From JALXCH01 sp964495805 (GTDB lineage: Bacteria; Calditrichota; Calditrichia; RBG-13-44-9), in NCBI GenBank assembly GCA_964495805.1, contig CAZBWV010000084.1, forward strand, positions 1 through 22,747: a DNA stretch of 22,747 nucleotides, read 5' to 3'. Both the position numbers and the translations under genes were made by a program. Positions 15,256 through 21,143 of this stretch are shown in pieces. Under the pieces are notes generated by a model. It ran no database searches. It was not told the DNA's origin and saw nothing but the letters and a program-made list of their open reading frames with translations. The number at the start of each line of letters is the position of its first letter. Within the stretch, counting starts at the first letter, position 1.

Positions 15256-16560
15256 ATGAGCAGTGATTTTCAATTTGCCACCGAATTTACCGGTGAGCCC
15301 GGGGAAGATGAAGTTGTCGGTTACCGCCTGGGCAACGGGTTAAGGGTGGTGATGTTGAAGCGACATCGTGTGCCGGTGGTGGCTGTGGATTTGTGGTATC
15401 TGGTTGGCTCAAAAAATGAACAGCCGGGCAAAAGCGGTTTCGCCCATCTTTTTGAGCACATGATGTTCGAAGGTTCAGCCCATGTAGGGAAAGCTCAGCA
15501 CATTAAATTCATAAACGATGTGGGGGGAATGGTGAATGCCTCCACCTCTCAGGATCGTACAAATTACTGGGAAGTGGTTCCGGCGAACCAGCTTCGTCTG
15601 GCTCTCTGGCTGGAAGCCGACCGGATGAAATCTCTGAAGCTGACCGAAGAAAATTTTCAGAATCAACGCAGTACCGTAAAGGAAGAACGGCGCCTGAGGG
15701 TGGACAATCAGCCATACATGCGGGTGCTGTACGAGCTCAAAGATGAGGTGGCGTATCAACGATTTCCTTACGCCCATTCAGTGATTGGTTCCATGGAGGA
15801 CCTGGATCGGGCAACGCTGAGTGATGCGCGTCATTTCCACGACACTTACTATCGACCCAACAATACAATTCTGGCCATCGCCGGGGATTTTCAGGTGAAG
15901 GAAGCACTGGCTATTGTTCGGGAATATTTTGAGGAAATTCCTGCCGGTCCCCCGGTGCCATCGGTGGATTTAACCGAACCTCCCCAGCAAAAGGAAAAGC
16001 GGGTGAACTATCAGGACCCGTTTGCCCCTTATCCTGCCTATCTGGTAAGTTATCACATTCCGGAGCGTAGCCATCCTGATTTCTACCCGTTGGGCATTCT
16101 GGATCGAGTGCTGCTGGATGGGGAAAGTTCCCGGCTCTATCGCCATCTGGTGGAAGAAAAGCAGATGGTACTTCATCTGACCGGCGGGTGGGATGGCAAA
16201 CTGGGTCCGGCACTGTTTTACATATTTGCCCAGCTACGGCCGGGATATACCTTCGCGCAACTGGAAACATTGCTGGACCAGGAGATGAAAGCAGTGATCG
16301 ACCATCCATTGAGCGAAGCGGAAATTCGCAAAGCAAAAAACAAAATTCTGGCAGAACATTATTCCCAGCTGGAAACGGTGCGACAAATTGCCGACCAGTT
16401 ATGTTTTTACACCACCCTGTTCGGGAATCCAGAACTGATTTATCAGGAAGTGGAACGATTTCGTCAGGTCACTGTACGGGATGTCCGGCGGGTTGCCCGC
16501 CAGTATTTCCGGAAAGAGAATCGGTCGGTGATTTTGATTCATCCGAATACTGGAGAATGA
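15256..16560 (+). CDS. M16 family zinc metallopeptidase, catalytic subunit
   Basis: 434 residues with no signal peptide. M16 (pitrilysin / mitochondrial-processing-peptidase-like) enzymes cut peptides inside a closed two-domain chamber. The inverted zinc motif is intact: H64-L-F-E67-H68 in G-F-A-H-L-F-E-H-M-M-F-E-G. The distal zinc ligand is expected at E144 in V-K-E-E-R-R, 76 residues after H68, the usual distance. N-A-S-T (94-97) and R-L-Y-R-H-L-V-E-E (about 294-302) are other family blocks. The length matches single-lobe M16B subunits that work as dimers. ATG 15256 has GGGGAG at 15245-15250, five bases upstream. It overlaps the next gene, a second M16 subunit, by 4 bases (ATGA), which points to translational coupling and a shared complex. 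The substrate is unknown. Confidence 0.93.
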   Translation: MSSDFQFATEFTGEPGEDEVVGYRLGNGLRVVMLKRHRVPVVAVDLWYLVGSKNEQPGKSGFAHLFEHMMFEGSAHVGKAQHIKFINDVGGMVNASTSQDRTNYWEVVPANQLRLALWLEADRMKSLKLTEENFQNQRSTVKEERRLRVDNQPYMRVLYELKDEVAYQRFPYAHSVIGSMEDLDRATLSDARHFHDTYYRPNNTILAIAGDFQVKEALAIVREYFEEIPAGPPVPSVDLTEPPQQKEKRVNYQDPFAPYPAYLVSYHIPERSHPDFYPLGILDRVLLDGESSRLYRHLVEEKQMVLHLTGGWDGKLGPALFYIFAQLRPGYTFAQLETLLDQEMKAVIDHPLSEAEIRKAKNKILAEHYSQLETVRQIADQLCFYTTLFGNPELIYQEVERFRQVTVRDVRRVARQYFRKENRSVILIHPNTGE

Positions 16561-18008
16561 TGAGGAAAGAGAAAAGAGGAAAAGAGGAAAGAGGAAAAAG
16601 TGATGTGTTACGTGTAAAGAGAGGAGAAGGGAATTTGAATCGAGAAGCAGGGAAGAATTTTCCGGTACACCCGCCCATCGATCACCATCTGATTCGTTTT
16701 CCGTTCCCCCGGCTGGAATCGGTAGCACTTTCCAGCGGGTTGAATCTATTGATAGTGGAAGATCATCGGTTGCCCCGGGTGTGGATTCGATTGGGGTTCG
16801 ACTTCGGAACCAAATGTGAACCTACGGACAGAGTGGGATTGATGGAGTTGCTGGAATACACTTTGAAGAAGGGTACTATTTCCCGAAGTTATCGGGAGAT
16901 TGTGGACCGTATCGAGACGGCAGGGGGAGAGCTGGAAGCGGCTGTTTCCCGGGATTTTTTCTTTGTTTTCGGTGATTTTTTGAAAGATGGCCTGGAAAGC
17001 GGATTGGAAATTTTTAGCGATGTGTTGCAACATCCCCGCTTCCCGGAGGAAGAGGTGGAAAAGGAACGGTTGCGCACGATTGCGGATCTGGAGAACGAAA
17101 AAACCTCTCCCAATTTTCTGGCCCATCGCCGACTAAAGAAAATTCTCTACGCTCCGCATCCGTACAGTCATCAGAAGACCCGCGAATCCCTTTCCCGAAT
17201 CACCCGTGAGGATATGCTGCAGATACACCAGCGTTATTTCGATCCGTCAATCGCTTACCTGATTTTTGCCGGTGACATCACCCGACAACAGGCGGTGCAG
17301 CTGGCGGAGAAGCATCTGGGAAGTTGGCAGGGACAAAAAAAATTGCGGAAGACATTTCCTCCTCCCCGGGGAGTCGAAGAACCGATCATTCATCTGGTAC
17401 ATCGTCCCGGTTCCGAGCAGGTTACCCTGCTGCTGGGCAATTCCCTTTTCCCGCGTAATCATCCCGATTTCGAGAAAATGATGGTAATGAATCGAATTTT
17501 AGGTGGTGGCGGAAGCGGTCGGCTGTTTATGTACCTGCGGGAAGAAAAAGGGTTTACTTATGGTGCTTACAGTAGCATGCAAACCCATAAGGATGCCGGT
17601 ATCTGGTTTGCTCAGGCCGATGTCCGACCGGATGTGGTGGCACCGGCGCTGGAAGGATTTATGGAGCAATTCCGCCTGATTCGCCGGGAACCGGTTTCGG
17701 CCGAAGAACTGGAAAGTGCCAAGCGTTACCTGATTGGCATCTTCCCCCTGCAGAACGAACGACCTTCTTCCGTAGCTGCCCTGGCACTGCAACAGGTGCT
17801 TTACGGCCTACCCTCCAATTACTGGGATGAGTATTTGAATCGGCTTCACAAAGTTACCATAGAAGACGTACAGAACAGTGCCCTTCGGTATGTGATTCCC
17901 GAAAAGATGGCTACTGTGGTGGTGGGTGATGCAACCCATCTGCAACCGGTGCTGGAGAAAATGGGAAGTGTGGAAGTGTACGATATGAACGATGAGAAAA
18001 TAGGTTGA
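16557..18008 (+). CDS. M16 family peptidase homologue, zinc site lost, likely non-catalytic partner
   Basis: 483 residues from ATG 16557. At the zinc motif the aligned block reads G-L-M-E-L-L-E-Y-T-L-K-K-G-T (94-107). Both zinc histidines are replaced (E97 and Y101) while the surrounding pattern is kept, so it cannot bind zinc in the usual way. The C-terminal lobe keeps a glycine-rich loop and R-L-F-M-Y-L-R-E-E-K-G-F-T-Y-G (about 322-336), the Arg/Tyr region non-catalytic M16B partners contribute to substrate binding. With the catalytic gene overlapping by 4 bases, it probably forms a heterodimer with it. Residues 1-28 are low-complexity Lys/Arg/Glu/Gly encoded by a polypurine repeat and are unlikely to be part of the fold. 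A TTG at 16635 with GGAGAAGGG at 16624-16632 may be the functional start. Confidence 0.9.
   Translation: MMRKEKRGKEERGKSDVLRVKRGEGNLNREAGKNFPVHPPIDHHLIRFPFPRLESVALSSGLNLLIVEDHRLPRVWIRLGFDFGTKCEPTDRVGLMELLEYTLKKGTISRSYREIVDRIETAGGELEAAVSRDFFFVFGDFLKDGLESGLEIFSDVLQHPRFPEEEVEKERLRTIADLENEKTSPNFLAHRRLKKILYAPHPYSHQKTRESLSRITREDMLQIHQRYFDPSIAYLIFAGDITRQQAVQLAEKHLGSWQGQKKLRKTFPPPRGVEEPIIHLVHRPGSEQVTLLLGNSLFPRNHPDFEKMMVMNRILGGGGSGRLFMYLREEKGFTYGAYSSMQTHKDAGIWFAQADVRPDVVAPALEGFMEQFRLIRREPVSAEELESAKRYLIGIFPLQNERPSSVAALALQQVLYGLPSNYWDEYLNRLHKVTIEDVQNSALRYVIPEKMATVVVGDATHLQPVLEKMGSVEVYDMNDEKIG
16562..16600 (+). repeat. Imperfect polypurine tandem repeat at the start of the second M16 gene
   Basis: Five imperfect units of the form GAGRA(3-5) run without interruption, all purine on the + strand. 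More purine-rich sequence (16616-16632) follows a short break. It resembles the low-complexity arrays of intergenic DNA, including one in this window (19226-19297), yet lies at the very start of an open frame. Confidence 0.7.
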
Positions 18009-19075
18009 TGAAATTTCAGGAAATACAGGATCACCGATGGCGATTGGTTTCATTCGGTGTTGAATTGGTTCTTTTGCTTCTGGGTTTAGCCACCGCAATG
18101 GCGCTGGAACCCACCCGGGAGCCGTTGAAAAGCCGAATTGAAGCGGGAATTGAATTTACGCTGAATAATCAGTTTACCCGGGCAGAAAGCCTGTACCTGG
18201 AGCTAATGCGGGAAAATCCCCAACATCCCATGGGATATTTCTACGTGGGAGCTACCCTTCAGGCTCAGATGCTGGATGCAGAAGAATACAATCGGGAACA
18301 GGAGTTCTATTGGTTCATGAATCGCGCCATTCATCTGGCCGATTCGCTCTCCCATGTGGGGCAAGCGGACGCCTGGGTGTATTTCTATGAGGGAAGCGCC
18401 TACATTTACCGCAGTTTCATGAAATCCAAGCGGGATAGCTGGTTCGGTGCGTATCGGGATGCGGTTCGGGGTGTTTCGCGTTTAAAGAAAGCCCTGACGC
18501 TGGACAGCACCCTTTACGATGCCTATCTGGGTGTGGGTAGTTACAAGTACTGGAAAAGTGCCAAAGTGGATTGGCTTCCGTTTGTTAAAGATGAGCGAGC
18601 GGAAGGCATCCGGATGGTGGAAATGGCGATTGAAAAAGGAAAATTTGTGCACTGGGTGGGACGTGACCAATTATGCTGGATTTTGATGAATGAGCATCAA
18701 TATGATCGGGCACAGAAAATCGCCCGGGAGAATCTGCGTAACTTCCCGAGAAGCCGTTTCTTTAAATGGACACTGGTGGAGATTGCTCAGCGCTCAAAGA
18801 ATTACCAGCTGAGTTATCCGTTATATCAGGAGCTGTTAGGGGAAGTGCGCGCCCTGCCGGGAAATAACCACTACAATGAACTGGAATGCCTGGTCAAACT
18901 GGCGGAAATTGACTGGCAACGGAAAAATTACCTCCGGGTGCAAAAATGGTGCAACCAGGCACTTTCTCTGAAATTGCGGGAAGATATTCGAAAGCGTGCA
19001 CGCCGCAAATTAAACCGATTGGTAGAATTGCAGCGGTTGGCAACAGAACAGCTCCACCGAACAACCACAAAATAA
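18008..19075 (+). CDS. Exported or membrane-anchored TPR-like repeat protein
   Basis: 355 residues from ATG 18008; the upstream TTG at 18005 is a poorer choice. The start overlaps the stop of the preceding M16 gene by one base (TGATG), so translation is coupled. An N-terminal hydrophobic stretch (about 13-32, V-E-L-V-L-L-L-L-G-L-A-T-A-M-A) is a signal peptide or anchor. The rest is all-helical with TPR-like spacing. Repeats are recognisable at about 45-80 (F-T-R-A-E-S-L-Y-L-E-L), 130-175 (A-L-T-L-D-S-T-L-Y-D-A-Y-L-G-V-G) and 225-345. An Arg/Lys-rich tail (about 325-355) closes it. TPR arrays hold protein complexes together. Operon position suggests a periplasmic or membrane scaffold for the M16 pair or its substrates, though the M16 proteins show no export signal. 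I do not recognise a named family. Confidence 0.8.
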   Translation: MKFQEIQDHRWRLVSFGVELVLLLLGLATAMALEPTREPLKSRIEAGIEFTLNNQFTRAESLYLELMRENPQHPMGYFYVGATLQAQMLDAEEYNREQEFYWFMNRAIHLADSLSHVGQADAWVYFYEGSAYIYRSFMKSKRDSWFGAYRDAVRGVSRLKKALTLDSTLYDAYLGVGSYKYWKSAKVDWLPFVKDERAEGIRMVEMAIEKGKFVHWVGRDQLCWILMNEHQYDRAQKIARENLRNFPRSRFFKWTLVEIAQRSKNYQLSYPLYQELLGEVRALPGNNHYNELECLVKLAEIDWQRKNYLRVQKWCNQALSLKLREDIRKRARRKLNRLVELQRLATEQLHRTTTK

Positions 19076-19372
19076 TTACTCCCTCGTTGCCAGAATTTTT
19101 CCCTTTTTCCATTTATCCGGAAAGGAGTATGCAAAAAAAATCAAAGGTTGGTGGAATAACCACCTGTCTGTTCAAATCCCCCTCTATCACAATAATTCCA
19201 TTTTCCATTTTAAAATCTCTCTCCCCTTATCTCCCTTATCTCCCTTATCTCCCTTATATCCCTTATATCCCTTATATCCCCTATACCCCCTATTCACCAA
19301 ATTTCTTCACAAAGAGTATCAAGTTGAAATGCTATCGGTTATTCATTATATTCCAAAAAAACTCAGGGCCCT
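19076..19372 (+). other. Intergenic region with a tandem array upstream of the second TPR gene
   Basis: 297 bases. It holds GGTGG (19150-19154) / CCACC (19160-19164), a small 5-base hairpin preceded by an A-run, and then the 9-base array at 19226-19297. A frame starting at ATG 19129 behind AAAGGAG stays open through the array to 19395. Its ribosome-site spacing is one base, and the array's period of three codons explains the openness, so I do not call a gene. Confidence 0.5.
19226..19297 (+). repeat. Eight-unit 9-base tandem array, G-quadruplex-type on the minus strand
   Basis: Units in order: three CTTATCTCC, three CTTATATCC, then the degenerate CCTATACCC and CCTATTCAC. On the minus strand this gives a GGG run every nine bases with 6-base A/T-rich loops (loops AGATAA and ATATAA). 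That meets the common G3-N(1-7) quadruplex rule several times over. The graded change of units suggests growth by slippage or unequal exchange. Confidence 0.9.
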
Positions 19373-20524
19373 ATGGCGGATATTGGTTTAAATGAATCGT
19401 TGAACATTAAGGGCAGGGAATTTCATATTCAAACCGCCACTTCCATAGAGGAAGGGGCAATTAAGTCCGAGATTTTTGAACATGGACGTTTACTTTTTAC
19501 CGATTATTATAAATATGAGCGCCGTGACCTGACTCGCGAAGGTGGGGCGGAGTTGCGCCTACGCCGTTTGCTGGATCAGTTCCACCAGAGCGTGATTTCG
19601 GAGCTGGAAACCTTGTTCGAGCTCTCGCAAATTATCTCCCGCGAAAATCATCCCATATCACATTACCGGTTGGGCACTATTTTTCTGGCTTTGCATTTGT
19701 ATGACAAAGCGGAAGAACACTTGTTGAAAGCCATTGATTACGATACCAAATATTACAGCGCCTACATTGCCCTGGCCCGCTGCTATTATTACCAGAAACG
19801 GTTTCAGCAGGCGGCTCTGACGCTGGAGCCTCTGCTAAAGCAACGCATTTCCTATCCGGATTTGTACAACCTGCTGGGCATGGTGGCGCTGGAACAAAAG
19901 CTGTTTGTAAATGCATTGAATCATCTCCGACAGGCCGTGAAGCTGAATCCCGCTTACAAAGAGGCTTACTACAATCTGGCCATGACCATTTTACAGCGGA
20001 TTCATTTCCTGAAGATGCAGGGAAAAATCCGGGATGTGAAAAAGAACTGGGAATTTTTTCATATTGTACTCAAGAAGATTTTGCGATTGGGGAATGAGGA
20101 GGATCGTCTGTTGTTAGCGCAAATCAAGCAGGCGCTGGAAAAACGCAATATCGAAAAAGTGGGATCACTGATATACGATTACCGCAACCGCGTGTTCTTT
20201 CAGAAAACACCCCCGGAAAACCTGGGCTATGAATTTTATCTGTGGTTACGATATATACCCGAGCGATTGGATTTTGAAACGGTCCAGCGGTTCGAAGAAA
20301 AAATTTCTGCAGCTTTGAACAGAAATCCCAATTATCCGGATTTATGGAATTATTTAGCCCTGATTCATTTGATGTTGTGCCGGGATTTTTTCCTCAAGGG
20401 ATTGGACAATTTTAAGGAAGCAACACGAATTAATCCCCGGTTTTCCAAAGCACGTAAAAATTTACGACTTGTGGAAAATGACGGAAGGGAGTTTCTATCC
20501 TTAATCAAAGCAATTGTAAAATAG
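19373..20524 (+). CDS. Cytoplasmic TPR protein with a distinct N-terminal domain
   Basis: 383 residues with no signal peptide or membrane helix. Residues about 8-70 form a beta-rich module with F-H-I-Q-T near 17-21, then S-E-I-F-E-H-G-R-L-L-F. From memory this resembles a short N-terminal module in assorted TPR and HEAT proteins of FCB bacteria and Deltaproteobacteria, with no function I can name. TPR motifs follow at about 97-205, including A-E-E-H-L-L-K-A-I-D-Y-D, A-L-N-H-L-R-Q-A-V-K-L-N-P and A-Y-Y-N-L-A. A further repeat lies near 320-365 (F-K-E-A-T-R-I-N-P). The middle (about 215-310) is charged and helical. A role as a protein-interaction scaffold is all that can be said. ATG 19373 has AGGG at 19365-19368. 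It stands alone between an array-bearing intergenic region and a CRP-type site. Confidence 0.82.
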   Translation: MADIGLNESLNIKGREFHIQTATSIEEGAIKSEIFEHGRLLFTDYYKYERRDLTREGGAELRLRRLLDQFHQSVISELETLFELSQIISRENHPISHYRLGTIFLALHLYDKAEEHLLKAIDYDTKYYSAYIALARCYYYQKRFQQAALTLEPLLKQRISYPDLYNLLGMVALEQKLFVNALNHLRQAVKLNPAYKEAYYNLAMTILQRIHFLKMQGKIRDVKKNWEFFHIVLKKILRLGNEEDRLLLAQIKQALEKRNIEKVGSLIYDYRNRVFFQKTPPENLGYEFYLWLRYIPERLDFETVQRFEEKISAALNRNPNYPDLWNYLALIHLMLCRDFFLKGLDNFKEATRINPRFSKARKNLRLVENDGREFLSLIKAIVK

Positions 20525-20549
20525 GGAAAGATAATAATTTATTTTCGCC

Positions 20550-20565
20550 TGTGATAGTAGTCACA
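20550..20565 (+). promoter_or_regulatory. Perfect CRP/FNR-family binding site (TGTGA-N6-TCACA)
   Basis: TGTGA (20550-20554), six bases, TCACA (20561-20565): the full consensus recognised by CRP of enteric bacteria and close to that of many CRP/FNR-family regulators. It is centred about 65 bases before ATG 20623, in the only intergenic space before the secreted-protein operon. If the regulator acted as a class II activator (centre at -41.5), transcription would start near 20599, and a weak -10-like TATTTT lies exactly where expected (20587-20592). The regulator itself is not in the window. Confidence 0.6.
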
Positions 20566-20622
20566 TCCTGGTGGCCAAATCCCGGATATTTTGATTCGTA
20601 TTGATATGGAGGGGTAAAATCC

Positions 20623-21123
20623 ATGAAAATAGGAGCATTTTTTACCGCGATTTTAGCTGGGCTCATATTTTGGGGGAGTGCCTGGGCACAAAACAAAAAC
20701 CTGGATATTGCATTAACTCCCATCGCCAACACCAAAACCGATTGGGAATTTCGCCTGAGTGGAAAACTAAATTTCAATCCGGAAGATGGCATAGTGATTC
20801 AGATTCCGGGCGAGATGATGATTGTTCCCATTTCTGTTTCGGTGAACGGTAAAAAAATGTGGATGCAGAATTTACTCACGGTACCGGAAAAAGATTCCGT
20901 TATCGCATGGCAGATTGTTCCCGAGGGACTCATGCTTCTCTTTAAAAGAGGGTTGATTCGTCAGGGCGATCAGCTAAACCTTCTTTGCATTGCCAACCTG
21001 TTGAAAAAGGATTTAACCAACAAAACGGTCTATCTGAAAAAAATCGTGTCCAAACCGGATGGTTTGAAAGTATCGACTCAACCACTTGCCTCTGGTACAA
21101 TACCGTCAATTCCCAACCGTTAA
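20623..21123 (+). CDS. Small secreted protein of unknown function
   Basis: 166 residues. A clear Sec signal peptide: M-K-I-G, hydrophobic core F-F-T-A-I-L-A-G-L-I-F-W, cut near A-W-A-Q (about residue 22). The mature part is predominantly beta by pattern, without cysteine pairs or a lipobox. Visible segments include G-I-V-I-Q-I-P-G-E-M-M-I-V-P-I near 56-70 and L-K-V-S-T-Q-P near 148. I recognise no family. ATG 20623 has an excellent ribosome site (GGAGGGG, 20608-20614, spacing 8), so high translation is likely. The next gene starts 20 bases after its stop, and a CRP-type site lies upstream, so the two should form one regulated operon. It may be a partner or accessory of the large secreted protein that follows. 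Confidence 0.75.
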   Translation: MKIGAFFTAILAGLIFWGSAWAQNKNLDIALTPIANTKTDWEFRLSGKLNFNPEDGIVIQIPGEMMIVPISVSVNGKKMWMQNLLTVPEKDSVIAWQIVPEGLMLLFKRGLIRQGDQLNLLCIANLLKKDLTNKTVYLKKIVSKPDGLKVSTQPLASGTIPSIPNR

Positions 21124-21143
21124 ACAACACTGGCAGGTAAACC

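Noticed and set aside
15071..15259. 62-codon + strand frame ending in an ATGA overlap with the first M16 gene
   Set aside because: No ribosome site before its ATG, no recognisable features, and a strong intrinsic terminator (15138-15167) lies inside it. The overlap is probably chance.
16188..16556. N-terminal extension of the second M16 gene into the first one
   Set aside because: This frame overlaps the conserved C-terminal part of the catalytic M16 gene and encodes no M16-like sequence. ATG 16557 in an ATGA overlap, or TTG 16635, is a far better start.
19226..19297. Tandem array as a CRISPR
   Set aside because: Units are 9 bases and directly adjacent, with no spacers and no cas genes.
18946..19395. 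149-codon + strand frame with P-Y-L / P-Y-I repeats, or its shorter form from ATG 19129
   Set aside because: The first part is a shadow of the TPR gene. The repeats are the 9-base array read in a three-codon period, which keeps any frame open. The AAAGGAG before ATG 19129 is only one base away.
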